Assembly (NCBI GenBank): GCA_963765585.1
Contig: CAVXXB010000001.1
Coordinates: 372,001 to 436,000, forward strand
DNA length: 64,000 nucleotides
Source of the DNA: CAVXXB01 sp963765585
GTDB lineage: Bacteria; Calditrichota; Calditrichia; JAJRVZ01
Direction: 5' to 3'
Shown: positions 1 through 10,113 of the stretch, piece after piece
Position numbering within the stretch: the first letter of the stretch is position 1
How the letters are laid out: every line of letters begins with the position of its first letter
The notes under the pieces: generated by a model
The model's database searches: none
What the model was told of the DNA's origin: nothing
What the model saw: only the letters and a program-made list of their open reading frames with translations
Program-made: the position numbers and the translations under genes

Positions 1-2053
1 CTGCCAGGCCAGCAGATTCCGGATATCTTTGTAAAAGCCCGTCAGATCAATGGCCAGTCGATCTCCAAATTGTTGTTGCATTCCTAATTCATATGTAATG
101 GTAAGTTGAGGTTCCAGGTTTCCGTTTCCGAAATTTGTAATCGTTGTAACAGAGGCTGGTAATTTGAAATCAGGATTTACATAGATATTACGCAGGGACG
201 GCATCTGATAAAAATGACCATAGGAAAAATGAATAATACCGGTGGCCGTGATCGGAAATGAAATTCCAAGCCGCGGAGCCAGCATATGCTTTGGTTTTGC
301 TCCCGCGATTTCGCCATCGGGTTGCAATTCGTCAACGGCATATTGGCCGTCAGAAAAGAAATAATCATAGCGCAGACCGGCATTTATAATAACGTCGGTA
401 TATTCAATTTTATCCTGTACATAAGCCGATAATTGCTGGGGATATTTTTTATACTTGTCATATAAAGTCGATTCGGGAGATGGAATTGTGGGTACCCGGA
501 ACACATCACGATCATACTGAATAGTAAAGTATTCGCGCTCCAATTCATATAACCGGGCTTCCAATCCGGCTTTGAATAAATTGCGATTGTCTATCTGGCT
601 GGTAATATCCAATCTTCCCTGATAGGTTTTGGAGTCTTCATAGGTGTGTCCCATCTGTGTACCACCAAATCCAAATGTAACGCCATCGGGAGATCCTTTT
701 ATCATATTGGTTGGCACATACCTGGCATCGGTAGGATCTTCATAAACATACTGTCTATATTCGCCCTGATTATATCCCAATCTAAATTCGTAATAGGTTC
801 TGGAAGATAGGGTATGGGTCAGCTGGAGTGAGCTGGCCATACTCCAGTCTTTATTATTATAAGTTCCGTCGGGATTGTATTTATAGTCATGGACGTATGA
901 TTTCCAGTTGGACCGGTCGTATAATGACTGGATACGCAAGTCCAAATTATTACCTAATTCAAATTTCATTTTTCCCATAAGATTTAAATCATCACGCGGG
1001 TTCATGGGAACGATTTCATTATCTCCATTGAGTTCGATATACCATGAATCATCATAAACGGGAACGGTAATCAGTTTATCATCATCGTCCTTATAAGTTA
1101 CATATTCCACCTTTGTTTCAAAATTGGAAGAATCACCGGGCAAATGCTCGCGAGTTCCATAATAATAGCCTTCGGATTCATGATAGCGACCGGAGAGAAA
1201 AAAGGAATGATTCTGGCCGGGTATAAATGAAAGTGGTCCGGAAAACGTACCTTCGATATTTTTTTTCAGCTAAAATGTCAAAATTGTGGACATTATTAAA
1301 TATATCATTGCGATTACTCAGATAATCTCCGGTATAGGCACTTAAGAATGTGTTAAATTCTTTGGACCCATCTTTTGTGGTAAAGTTTACCACGCCACTC
1401 ATGGCATTTCCATATTCGGCATTAAACGCGCCGCTGACTACCGTCATTTCCTGTATGGCATTGGTGGCGACATTGGTTGGCGCGCCATTAGTATTATAGG
1501 GATTGGATACTGAAATTCCATCAACCAAATAGGCAGCTTCATTGGAGCGGCCACCGCGAATATGTATGGCACCATCGGCCCCCTGTGTGATACCTGCCTG
1601 GGTTAGCATAATTCCCACATAGGTTTCTACGGGCAAAATCAAAATTTCTTCGGCGGTAGTAACTTTTTTGGATGAAGTTAAGTCTTTTTGTACCAGCGGG
1701 CGGTCGGCAATAACAACGATTTCTTCATCCAGCTCCATGGTTGTTTCCTGCATTTCAATCGTGAGGATGGTGTTTTAATCTGTCTGGATCTGAACTTTCT
1801 CGAGAATAGTTGAGTTATAGCCCATATATGCACATTCCAGTGTATATGAACCCGGAGGAATATTAAGCAGATAAAATTCACCGTCGAGGTCACTGGCGGC
1901 GCCATATGAAGTTCCACGGAGGAAAACATTCAGCCCGGGCAAAGGCTCCCCGGTAGTTTTGTCGGCAACAGTGCCAAATATTTTTCCAGTATTTCCGGCA
2001 AATGAGTTATGAACCAGGATGATTATAAAGATAAGACTGATGAGCTTATTCAT
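1..2053 (-). pseudogene. TonB-dependent outer-membrane receptor, disrupted, 3' end outside window
   Basis: The product would import a large substrate across the outer membrane using TonB energy. The N-terminus (2053 down to 1778) has a signal peptide ending near NSFAG and a carboxypeptidase-regulatory-like beta-sandwich (GTVADKTTGEPLPGLNV). A plug domain follows with the typical VDGISV, EYGNAMSG and VVNFTTKDGS segments, then beta-barrel strands down to base 1. Two lesions break the frame. An in-frame TAA lies at 1775-1777, where TTA (Leu) would restore the sequence. A shift lies at the eight-T run 1259-1266, and removing one base gives continuous barrel sequence from there to the window edge. 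Removing the T and changing one base restores a full receptor, so sequencing error is possible, but two lesions could also mean a decayed gene. The substrate is unknown. The C-terminus lies outside the window. Confidence 0.8.
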
Positions 2054-2260
2054 TCACTCCCCTCCACTTGGGAAATTAAAGTTTGTTTAGTCCGTGAACA
2101 TTTAAAAAAATATAAGAAATATATGGGTGTGTAAAAATAGTTTTCTTAAATATTCCCTTTAAAAAATTAAAATTATTCTTGCATAATTCCGTTGATCATT
2201 GTTATATAATGGTCTTTGATAAAAAAGTAAAATATTTTAACCAAACAAAGGAGTAGTTTT

Positions 2261-4081
2261 ATGCGAACAAAGTTACATTTTTTAGTATTAATCCTGATGG
2301 CCATGAGCGCTATTGCCGTAAACGGACAAATGGCAAATGTGGTCTGGAATTACAATTTTCCGGTTGAGGACACTGTTTTGGTGCAATTAGGCAGTATCAG
2401 AGCGTTGACTTATGACGATGATTTGCTGGGCGATGGGGTGTCTGCCATTGCTGTTACAAATTATGTAGACAATGGTCGGGTGCACATTTTTAAGACGGTT
2501 GGAGACAATGCATTGGAATTGGTATGGACTTCACCGGCACCGGATTCACTTGGCGGCAATTCTACCCCCCGGCATGTTGCCTTTGGTGATATGGATGGTG
2601 ATGGACGTAAAGAAGTTATATATCAAAGCCGATATAACGGTATCTTTCTATATGAATGGGATGGCGTGGCCGGAAGTTACAATTTTGGTACAAAGCCATC
2701 GCAACAAATCACAAATCCTGTGATCTCTGTTGGCATTAGTGGTACCGAATATTGTGAATTTCTCGAAGTGATGGATTATGACAATGATGGCAAGCAGGAG
2801 TTGACTATCGCCTACAATTCTGCGCCAAATTCAAATGATAATTACTATGTAATCAGTGCCATCGGAAACTGGAGCACCGATTCTCCCGGATTTTCCGGTT
2901 TCACAACAGAATTTGTTATGCCAAGAGAAAGTACATATGACTATGGTCTGGGTGGTAGTCCGTTCGCGATGGTGGGTGCAGATCTGGATGGCGACACCGA
3001 CAAAGATATTATCCTAACCAACTGGAATTTTAAAAATATGGTTCCAATAACCACGGTGGAGGCCGACTCATTTGCCAGGCCGGATACTTTGAACGATAAG
3101 GCACATTATTATATTACTCAACCCGATGATGATGTTGCATTATTTGGTGGTATGTCTGCCGACGTGGATAATGATGGTCGTGAAGAAGTTTACTTCCCAA
3201 CTTATGGTGCCAATTTTGACAAATTGCATATGTTGCACTGGGAAGCCGGACAAACTACGCGGGAAATTGATTCTTCAAATGTGTTTGCGATTGACCTGGC
3301 GCCTTATGTAACCGGAAACACACTTGGTTTTGGGATCGGGGATATCGACAGCGATGATAAGCCCAATTTATATATCACCAGCATTAACGGACTTGGAGAG
3401 ACTGTTGTAACAGCTGAATTTCAGGGTGGGGATAAAACGGATCCGGCAAACTGGACGGTAGAATTACTCTATGGAGGTGATACTACAGTTATCTCAACAA
3501 TTCTTCTTGAAATTGATACCGCCGGGGTTGTCGATACATTGCAAGTTACAAAGAATTCGCCATTTGCCTCAAATATGTATGCCAATTACACAGATTTTGA
3601 CAAGGATAGCTTTGAAGATATTCTGTTGCCTTTCCAGATTGTCAATGACAGTGTAACCATTGGTATTAAAAGATGGATCAGCGGATCAGAATTTGTGGTT
3701 GAGGAGAAGAAAGAACTCAATCCAAAAAGAAATTCGATCCGGATTCTGGAAAACAGCGTGAGTGGTATAAAAGCAAAAGAGTTATCGATAATTACTCCGG
3801 ATGATTATGAATTAAAACAAAATTATCCCAATCCTTTTAATCCGGAAACCAATATTGAATTTTTCCTGCCGGTTCGCAAGAAAATTTCCCTGACCATTTA
3901 CAACGCAATTGGTCAAAAGGTAACATCTTTGATTAGTGATCAGCAATATGATTCCGGATCACATAAACTATCATGGGATGGAACAAATCAGGCTGGTGTA
4001 CGGGTCGCCAGCGGCGTTTATATTTATACGTTAAAATACGGGAATTTTACTAAGAGTAAGCGGATGACGTTGTTGAAGTAA
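2261..4081 (+). CDS. Secreted FG-GAP/VCBS repeat protein with type IX sorting domain
   Basis: A 606-residue exported protein. It starts with a signal peptide (cleavage near VNGQ) and an AAAGGAG ribosome site 8 bases before the ATG. The body holds at least six calcium-binding FG-GAP-type loops of the DxDxDG kind (DMDGDG, DYDNDG, DLDGDT, DVDNDG, DIDSDD, DFDKDS) between residues about 108 and 450, which suggests an integrin-like beta-propeller. From residue about 520 it has the NYPNPFNP linker and a beta-sandwich ending in a basic KSKRMTLLK tail, the type A C-terminal sorting domain of type IX secretion in FCB bacteria. It is therefore probably displayed at or released from the cell surface. Ligand and function are unknown. 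It is divergent from the TonB receptor gene and is followed by a strong terminator, so it is probably monocistronic. Confidence 0.85.
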   Translation: MRTKLHFLVLILMAMSAIAVNGQMANVVWNYNFPVEDTVLVQLGSIRALTYDDDLLGDGVSAIAVTNYVDNGRVHIFKTVGDNALELVWTSPAPDSLGGNSTPRHVAFGDMDGDGRKEVIYQSRYNGIFLYEWDGVAGSYNFGTKPSQQITNPVISVGISGTEYCEFLEVMDYDNDGKQELTIAYNSAPNSNDNYYVISAIGNWSTDSPGFSGFTTEFVMPRESTYDYGLGGSPFAMVGADLDGDTDKDIILTNWNFKNMVPITTVEADSFARPDTLNDKAHYYITQPDDDVALFGGMSADVDNDGREEVYFPTYGANFDKLHMLHWEAGQTTREIDSSNVFAIDLAPYVTGNTLGFGIGDIDSDDKPNLYITSINGLGETVVTAEFQGGDKTDPANWTVELLYGGDTTVISTILLEIDTAGVVDTLQVTKNSPFASNMYANYTDFDKDSFEDILLPFQIVNDSVTIGIKRWISGSEFVVEEKKELNPKRNSIRILENSVSGIKAKELSIITPDDYELKQNYPNPFNPETNIEFFLPVRKKISLTIYNAIGQKVTSLISDQQYDSGSHKLSWDGTNQAGVRVASGVYIYTLKYGNFTKSKRMTLLK

Positions 4082-4083
4082 AA

Positions 4084-4403
4084 AGTTCCTAAGTCCCTAA
4101 GCGCTCTGAGTCCCTGAGAATGGGGTATGTATAATGCTGGGATTATAAGAAAGATTTTGATTTAATGGAATAGCAAAGGTCGGTATAAATTTCCGACCTT
4201 TTTTTGTATATGGTTTTAGTTAAATGGCTAAGTGGATTTCGCTGAAGCAGTGGATTTTACGGATTTAATTTTGATTATTTTTTGCCATAAAATGGTTATG
4301 CAGAATTTGTTTCAGCATCTATTTTAACCAGCATATTAGATCCTGAACAAAGTTCAGATGACGATCTCTTTCTGAGGGACTTAGGGACTGCGGTGCTCAG
4401 GGG
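4084..4403. repeat. Intergenic element with inverted word-repeat arms (TCCCTAAG family)
   Basis: The left arm 4084-4118 is made of AAGTCCCTAAG and GAGTCCCTGAG words. The right arm 4372-4403 holds the reverse complements (CTGAGGGACTTAGGGACT). The arms bracket nearly the whole 315-base gap, including the terminator at 4175. The right arm overlaps the last codons and stop of lpxH at 4397. Confidence 0.6.
4175..4207 (+). terminator. Rho-independent terminator after the FG-GAP gene
   Basis: A 9-bp stem (4175-4183 with 4193-4201, core AAAGGTCGG/CCGACCTTT) with a 9-base loop runs into a run of T. It lies about 95 bases after the stop codon at 4081. Confidence 0.8.
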
Positions 4404-5164
4404 CTTTTTTTCTCAATCTCTTTGTCGCTTTGTTTCTCTATCCCTTCCAATTTTTCTAATTTCAACTCTTCCCCATCAAACACCGCATAGGTATAGTTAA
4501 CCAGCCAGTCGCCCAGGTTGACATACTTTTTTCCATTCTCTTCATGTACAAAGGGATTGTGTCGGTGGCCCATCAGAACGTAATCATAGCCTTCGGTAAA
4601 TTTTTCCTGCGCAAACTCGATATAATCATGATGGTCATTCAGTTTGATATGATTGGTATAATGGCGGCTGGAACCCGACACGAATCTGGCAAAAGGAATC
4701 CCCCAATCGGGATGAATCAGGCGAAACAGTTTTAAATTTAAGGGAAAGCGTAAAAAGCGTCTTAGTATCCGATATCCTACGTCCTTTTTGGCAATGCCAT
4801 CACCATGAAAAAGATAAAATTTCTTGGCGCCTAAAATACCGTTCCAATCATTGTCATGGGTGTGAATTCCGAGTTCCTTTTGAAAAAACTCACCCAACCA
4901 AAAATCGTGATTCCCGGGCAAATAATGCAATTCAATATTATGTTCTCTCAAACGGGCCAGCTGATGGAGAGTTGGAAAATGTTTTTTGGGTATGGCATAT
5001 TTGTATTCAAACCAGAAATCAAACAGATCTCCGACAAAAAATATCCGCTCGGCTTTGGTCTCCAGTGATTTTAGAAATCCCAGGAATTTCTCCGCCCGTT
5101 CATGCTCTTGCTCAGGCGGTAATTCACCAAGATGCACATCCGAAATAAAGTATGTTAAAGCCAT
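4397..5164 (-). CDS. lpxH: UDP-2,3-diacylglucosamine diphosphatase family (LpxH-like)
   Basis: The 255-residue calcineurin-like metallophosphoesterase matches LpxH, which cleaves UDP-2,3-diacylglucosamine to lipid X and UMP at the inner membrane in lipid A synthesis. The metal-binding motifs appear in order: DVHL (residue about 9), GDLFDFW (about 45), GNHDFW (about 85), HGDG (about 119) and GHRHNP (about 199). The fold is followed by a charged, probably disordered tail (IEKQSDKEIEKKSP). That tail and the stop codon are encoded in part by the inverted arm of the neighbouring intergenic element, so the C-terminus may have been extended or trimmed by it. It stands alone, without other lipid A genes nearby. 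Confidence 0.88.
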   Translation of the reverse strand: MALTYFISDVHLGELPPEQEHERAEKFLGFLKSLETKAERIFFVGDLFDFWFEYKYAIPKKHFPTLHQLARLREHNIELHYLPGNHDFWLGEFFQKELGIHTHDNDWNGILGAKKFYLFHGDGIAKKDVGYRILRRFLRFPLNLKLFRLIHPDWGIPFARFVSGSSRHYTNHIKLNDHHDYIEFAQEKFTEGYDYVLMGHRHNPFVHEENGKKYVNLGDWLVNYTYAVFDGEELKLEKLEGIEKQSDKEIEKKSP

Positions 5165-5172
5165 TTTTTATG

Positions 5173-5293
5173 AACCACAGAGAACACAGAGTTAAAAATA
5201 GTTAGTAATTTAACTTTGATAAAATTTAGTTTTTTTTATCATTAATATCCATAATAGAAATGGATAATATTTTTCGCCGCGTACTCTGTGGTT
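5173..5293. repeat. Intergenic element with inverted CACAGAG arms
   Basis: The left arm AACCACAGAGAACACAGAG (5173-5191) is matched by ACTCTGTGGTT at 5283-5293, the inverse of the arm's outer end. The interior is A+T-rich with no gene. The same arm words recur at 52672-52887 and 58406-58539. Confidence 0.65.
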
Positions 5294-5421
5294 AAAAACA
5301 GTTCAAAATGCCAGCAAATGAAAGCAAGATGACAGTTAATTGGAATTATAACGAGCTTGCTGCACGTTGGATTTTAGTAAAAGAAAGATTTGGCTATAGA
5401 CGATTGGCAATAGGCAACAGG

Positions 5422-5503
5422 CTATCGGCTGTCAGCCGTCGGCTTTCTGCTCACCGGTCGTGTAGAAGTCTTTGCTGATAGCTGATAGCAGACAGCCGAG
5501 AGC
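5422..5503. repeat. Intergenic inverted repeat, GCTATCGGCTGTC family
   Basis: The left arm 5422-5446 (words GGCTATC, GGCTGTCAGCC, GTCGGC) is imperfectly complementary to 5474-5503 (GCTGATAGC, GACAGCCGAGAGC). A related copy lies at 25892-25937 and shares CGGCTGTCAGCC on the opposite strand. The rest of the 5165-5589 gap shows no gene. Confidence 0.6.
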
Positions 5504-5589
5504 AAGAGTTTTCCAAATAAAAGAAAGATTGTTTAACACATATAATTCCAGAAAGAAACCAGTGCAACCAAATTATTCACATTCAAAAG

Positions 5590-6669
5590 TTGAATATCTA
5601 CACCAAGTGGTTTGAAGAACTCAGATCTCTTCAGCAGAATTTTGATGAATTGTTCAAACTTTTTCATAAAATTCTTTTGCAAACCAATGGTGATGTAAAT
5701 GAAGCGCTTAACTGGATGACGACATTAAACAATCGCTATAACTTTACTGATGATCTGGCGGGATTTATTGATCAACTTAAGGAAAAGGGTCTGATTAATG
5801 AGCAGGGTGAGATATATTTTCTGACGGGAAAAGGCAATCAAACGATCCGGAAGTCTTCGTTTAATGAAATATTTTCAAAATTGAGTAAACGAGATATGGG
5901 GAATCATAATACGCCCTATGCCGGTCGTGGCTTTGAACGGCTGCCGGAAACACGTCCCTACTCCTTTGGAGACTCAATCGATCAGCTTGAACCAACAAGA
6001 AGTATCAGCAATGCCATCCGGCGCGCGGGTATTGATGAATTCAATCTCAGTGAAGATGACCTGGAAGTATTTGAAACCGAACACCTGACGACTTGCGCAA
6101 CCGTACTTTTAATTGATATCAGCCACAGCATGGTATTATACGGGGAGGATCGGATTACCCCGGCAAAAAATGTGGCTCTGGCATTGACAGAATATATTAT
6201 GCAGAATTATGACAAGGACAGTATTCACGTGGTCACATTTGGTGATGATGCCAATGAGATAAAAGTGGCCGATTTGCCCTATCTGTCGGTTGGCCCGTAT
6301 CACACCAACACCAAGGCTGCATTACAACTGGCACGGCAGATTCTGAGCAAGAAAAAGCATGAAAATAAGCAGATCTTTATGATCACGGACGGGAAACCTT
6401 CATGCATATGGGAAGGTTTAAAACTGTATAAAAATCCGTACGGGCTGGATCGGAAAATTGTAAACCAGACCTTAAAGGAAGCGGTCTTATGCCGCAAACA
6501 TAAAATTGATATTACCACATTTATGGTTGCCAGGGATCCCTATTTACAGGGCTTTGTAAAGGAGTTGGCCGAGACGAGTCACGGTCGGGCATATTTTACA
6601 GATTTGAAAAATCTGGGTGAATATATTTTTGTTGATTTTCTACGCAACCGACGAAAAAAAATGAGATAA
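5590..6669 (+). CDS. von Willebrand factor A domain protein, partner of a MoxR-type ATPase
   Basis: The protein has 359 residues. About 170 N-terminal residues are not recognised. They are followed by a VWA domain (about 170-355) with an intact MIDAS: DISHS at about residue 175, a central Thr near HTNTKAAL and the ITDGKPS strand. VWA proteins of this kind act as metal-dependent adaptors for the AAA ATPase encoded next door, as BchD does for BchI or CoxE for CoxD. The next gene starts 11 bases downstream, which supports a complex. The start is uncertain: the frame is open back to the stop at 5518-5520 without an ATG, so TTG at 5590 is used, with no clear ribosome site. No signal peptide or membrane segment is seen, so it is probably cytoplasmic. 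The cargo is unknown. Confidence 0.8.
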   Translation: MNIYTKWFEELRSLQQNFDELFKLFHKILLQTNGDVNEALNWMTTLNNRYNFTDDLAGFIDQLKEKGLINEQGEIYFLTGKGNQTIRKSSFNEIFSKLSKRDMGNHNTPYAGRGFERLPETRPYSFGDSIDQLEPTRSISNAIRRAGIDEFNLSEDDLEVFETEHLTTCATVLLIDISHSMVLYGEDRITPAKNVALALTEYIMQNYDKDSIHVVTFGDDANEIKVADLPYLSVGPYHTNTKAALQLARQILSKKKHENKQIFMITDGKPSCIWEGLKLYKNPYGLDRKIVNQTLKEAVLCRKHKIDITTFMVARDPYLQGFVKELAETSHGRAYFTDLKNLGEYIFVDFLRNRRKKMR

Positions 6670-6680
6670 AGGAGTATATA

Positions 6681-8199
6681 TTGTTACAAAATATAGAGAA
6701 AATTAAGACGATTGGTGATTTAAAAAAATCCGGCTATAAAGAAGAAAGTGTAAAGGATGAACTGCGCCGGAATCTGATCGCTATGTTGCAAGACGGGAGC
6801 AACATTTTTCCGGAGATCATCGGGTATGACGATACGGTTATCCCAGAGATACAAAACGCGATTTTATCAAAACATGATTTTATATTGCTCGGATTACGCG
6901 GTCAAGCCAAAACCAAAATATTGCGCAGCCTGGTTAACTTACTTGATGCCCATCTTCCTGTAATTGCCGGTAGTGAAATTAATGATCATCCGTTTCATCC
7001 CCTGTCTCTGGCCAGCCGCGAACTGATAGAGAAACATGGTGATGACACGCCAATAGAATGGATATCACGCAACGAACGATATAATGAAAAGCTCGGCCAC
7101 GCCCGATGTCTCCATTTCTGATTTGTTTGGCGATATCGATCCGATAAAGGCGGCAACAAAAAAATTGCATTATGCCCATGAGGGTGCCATTCATTATGGA
7201 ATCATTCCCCGAACGAACCGTGGTATTTTTGTGATCAACGAGTTACCTGATTTACAGCCCAGAATTCAGGTGGGCCTTTTAAATATCCTGGAAGAGAAAG
7301 ATCTGCAAATCCGCGGCTATCCGGTTCGGATTCCCCTTGATGTGGTGATCGCTTTTTCAGCGAATCCGGAGGATTATACCAACCGTGGAAATATTATTAC
7401 ACCACTCAAGGACCGGATCGATTCACAAATAATTACACATTATCCCATGGATGCGAATATTGGGATCGAAATTACACGTCAGGAAGCCTGGCATGACAGG
7501 AAATATTTTGATCAATACAATATGCCCCATTATTTCCGGGAAATAGTTGAATTCATTGCCATAGAAGCAAGAGAGAGCGAGTTAATTGATCAAAAATCCG
7601 GGGTAAGCGCCCGCTTATCTATTTCCTGTCTGGAAAACCTGATAGGAAATGCAGAGAGGCGTACATTACAAAACAATTCAAACAGTTATCATATACGCAT
7701 ATCGGATCTACAAGCGCTGATTCCGGCGATAACCGGTAAAATTGAATTGGTATATGAGGGTGAGCAGGAGGGAGTAATTAATGTTGCCAGACTATTAATT
7801 GGAAAAGCGGTTAAGCGTACATTTGACAAATATTTTCCATTACCAAAATCGAAAGACCCGACTGGTAAATCCGCCCCGGACTATGATACCATACTGGATT
7901 GGTTCAATAATGAAAACATGATCTCTATTGACGGAAACGGGAATGATGCCGGATATCTAAAATCTTTGGAACCGGCAAAGCCACTTGAGAATTTGATCAA
8001 AAAGTATTTTACACAGGAAAATGTTCAGAATGATATCAGCATGGCTGTTTCGAAAGAGTTTGTACTTGAAGCCTTACATCAGCACTCTTTTCTGAGTAAA
8101 TTTGAATCCGATGGCAAAGTTACCTATAAAGATCTGGTCGGAAGTATTTTTAACTCACTGCCGGAGGACGGGGATCCGGAGGATGAATACTATGCATAA
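6681..8199 (+). CDS. MoxR/magnesium-chelatase-like AAA+ ATPase (frame break at 7095)
   Basis: This AAA+ ATPase of about 505 residues probably remodels a protein target together with the VWA protein encoded just upstream. The nucleotide site GLRGQAKT lies at residue about 75. After the break come the Walker-B-like IFVINELPDLQ, the sensor region FSANPEDYTNRG and an arginine-rich lid. The TTG start at 6681 is supported by an AAAGGAG site 7 bases upstream. Two overlapping frames (6681-7121 and 7084-8199) join cleanly as NEKLATPDVSISD when one G of the GG at 7095-7096 is removed, so this is one gene with a single-base insertion. The C-terminal 200 residues, with an acidic tail, are specific to this subfamily. 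The gene ends 12 bases before the DJ-1 gene, which completes a three-gene operon. Confidence 0.8.
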
Positions 8200-8211
8200 C
8201 AGGATTCAAAT

Positions 8212-8760
8212 ATGAGTAACGTGTTAACCATTCTTGCGCCGGGATTTGAAGAAATTGAGGCCGTATCCGTGATAGATCTCTTGCGAAGGGCCGGGATCGA
8301 TGTTACTGTTTGCGGGCTGAATGAAACGGAAGTAACCGGTGCCCATGACATTACGATTACCTGTGATGATCTACTAGAGGGGGTTCCTGTGGACGATTTC
8401 GACTGTTTATTTCTACCAGGAGGACAACCGGGAACAAATAATCTTAAAAAAGATGAACGGGTCATTAACTTGGTTCAGCATTTTTTTAAGCAGCAAAAAC
8501 TGATTACTGCCATCTGTGCCGCGCCGACGGTTTTACATGCCGCCGGGATATTACAGGGTAAAAAAGTAACCTCATATCCATCGGAGAAGAATGTTTTCAC
8601 AGATAGTACTTACATTGAAGAGAATGTGGTTCAGGATGGAAAGATCATCACCAGTCGCGGCGTCGGTACGGCGATAGAGTTTGGATTGTACCTGGTTGGT
8701 GAGTTGAAGGGTGAGGATGTAAAATCTGCGCATTCAGGGCGTATTCTATGGCAGGGTTGA
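8212..8760 (+). CDS. DJ-1/PfpI family protein
   Basis: The 182-residue protein has the DJ-1/ThiJ/PfpI flavodoxin-like fold. It starts with LTILAPGFEEIEAV, has the nucleophilic-elbow cysteine in ICAAPTVL (about residue 102) and ends with the SRGVGTAIEFGLYL helix, as in YajL/DJ-1. Members act as glyoxalase III or deglycase-like enzymes, chaperones or oxidative-stress proteins, and the sequence alone does not choose between these. The full family length is present. It is the last gene of the VWA-MoxR-DJ-1 operon, 12 bases after the ATPase gene, a neighbour not usual for VWA-MoxR pairs. Confidence 0.88.
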   Translation: MSNVLTILAPGFEEIEAVSVIDLLRRAGIDVTVCGLNETEVTGAHDITITCDDLLEGVPVDDFDCLFLPGGQPGTNNLKKDERVINLVQHFFKQQKLITAICAAPTVLHAAGILQGKKVTSYPSEKNVFTDSTYIEENVVQDGKIITSRGVGTAIEFGLYLVGELKGEDVKSAHSGRILWQG

Positions 8761-8767
8761 TTTTTTT

Positions 8768-8978
8768 ATAGAACGCGGATAACACGGATTACGCGGATTC
8801 TCGCGGATTAAAAAAATTATTTATTATAGATTTTAAAGATGTGAGATGTGATTTTAAATTAACTCATTTATAAATAAATCTTTGCGGTCTGGGCTCTGCG
8901 CCTCTGCGAGAGGTGAATTATCAAGGTTAAAATACAAATCATGTAATTATAATTATTTCCGTGTTATCCGCGTTCTAT
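8768..8978. repeat. Intergenic element with perfect 21-bp inverted arms (ACGCGGAT family)
   Basis: The left arm 8768-8788 and the right arm 8958-8978 are exact reverse complements over 21 bases (core GAACGCGGATAACACGG). The left arm is extended by further CGCGGATT words to 8809. An inner single copy of the GCCTCTGCGAGAGG word lies near 8898-8911. The right arm contains the stop codon of the porin gene (8975-8977). Confidence 0.75.
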
Positions 8979-10090
8979 TTTTCAAATCGCCACACCAGAG
9001 ATAAAAACACACTGCTTTGATCCGGTGTCAGATGATTATCAGATCCTTTATAAAAACCACCCTCTAAGCCGGTTGACCGGTCATAACGATATTCTACTTT
9101 CGCTGTAATTGTATGAGTGGTGTTTTCCGGCAAAATATCGTAGGCGGCAGATGCCGTCAGGGCCAGGATGCTTTGCTTCGCTCCGGTAATTATGCCATTA
9201 TCATCAATATAGAACTCTGGCCGGAGAGCAAACTGCCATTGTCTCTGGGTTATCGCGCCCCAAATCGCGCCAGACCACCAGTATGATCTTGGATTTCCCA
9301 CAATTTCAGCCTGCTTTTCAGTACCGCCGTCAATGGCAAGAGCAAGCAGCAATCTCTCATTCTGCCAGGCGATAATTGAGTCAAAGAAAAACCGCCAATA
9401 TTGTATATCCGTGACCTGTTGCTCGGGGCCATAATAAAGATTTTGCGTAAAGGTTAGATTGCTGGCCAAATGCCACACCGCCTGAGCGCCATAGCCTGGA
9501 TTGTTATTGGATCTGGCCAGATAATTCCATCCGTCAACGACCAAAATACTTAGATTCAGTTTGTCATTTACAGGATAGGCTGCCTGTGCACCCAGAAAAA
9601 AATAGGGCACATTATCGGTAAGATATCCTATGGTATAATTTGAATTATCCATACTCAGATATGATTCATGTCCAACAAAGCTATTGATCAGTCCTGCAGA
9701 AACGACTAATCCATTTCCAACCGGAAACCGATAACTGGCATTGGCCCGATACAAATAACGAATATAATCGGCATTTTTTTTGGGTTCATTGGCCTGCGGC
9801 GGTGGACTGGGAACCAGACCGTCTGTGTTTATGCCTGCCTGGAGACCCAATTCCATTCCCCAGGGTGATTCCAGGACAGCATCTTTGCCCAGGTATACCA
9901 TGGCCAGATTGATTTTGGGCGTTGCGAAAATATTGGCGGTACTTTTACTGCGCCAGACATTATTTTCCGGTTTATTAAAACTATAGCCATAACCCAGGTC
10001 AAGATAGGTCTGGTAATTCCAGAGAGTCTTTTCACTGGCCCATATATTGACAGGTATTAGGAAGAGGAGCAATATAAGATGTATTTTCAT
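8975..10090 (-). CDS. Outer-membrane beta-barrel porin (BBP2/OmpL-like)
   Basis: The 371-residue protein has a signal peptide (cleavage after NIWA), alternating aromatic beta-strands throughout and a terminal strand ending in WRFEK. It resembles the putative beta-barrel porin 2 family: an early YSFN repeat, AGLINSFVGHESY, and a long set of amphipathic strands of 10-12 residues. It probably forms a diffusion channel in the outer membrane, and the substrate is unknown. A GGAG ribosome site lies about 15 bases before the ATG. Upstream there is a long hairpin (10114-10151) that could sit in the 5' leader. The stop codon is inside an inverted-arm intergenic element, so the last residues may have been reshaped by that element. 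The gene stands alone. Confidence 0.75.
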   Translation of the reverse strand: MKIHLILLLFLIPVNIWASEKTLWNYQTYLDLGYGYSFNKPENNVWRSKSTANIFATPKINLAMVYLGKDAVLESPWGMELGLQAGINTDGLVPSPPPQANEPKKNADYIRYLYRANASYRFPVGNGLVVSAGLINSFVGHESYLSMDNSNYTIGYLTDNVPYFFLGAQAAYPVNDKLNLSILVVDGWNYLARSNNNPGYGAQAVWHLASNLTFTQNLYYGPEQQVTDIQYWRFFFDSIIAWQNERLLLALAIDGGTEKQAEIVGNPRSYWWSGAIWGAITQRQWQFALRPEFYIDDNGIITGAKQSILALTASAAYDILPENTTHTITAKVEYRYDRSTGLEGGFYKGSDNHLTPDQSSVFLSLVWRFEK

Positions 10091-10113
10091 AGTCTCTTAC
10101 ATATTCTCCGTAT

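Noticed and set aside
1775..2053. A separate small secreted carboxypeptidase-regulatory protein of 92 residues
   Set aside because: The frame continues after a single in-frame stop into the receptor plug, so it is the N-terminal part of the TonB receptor.
2054..2260. Sigma-70 promoter at TTGATC...TATAAT (about 2191-2212)
   Set aside because: The spacing is far too short (about 11 bases), and the FCB promoter consensus differs. No confident promoter could be assigned.
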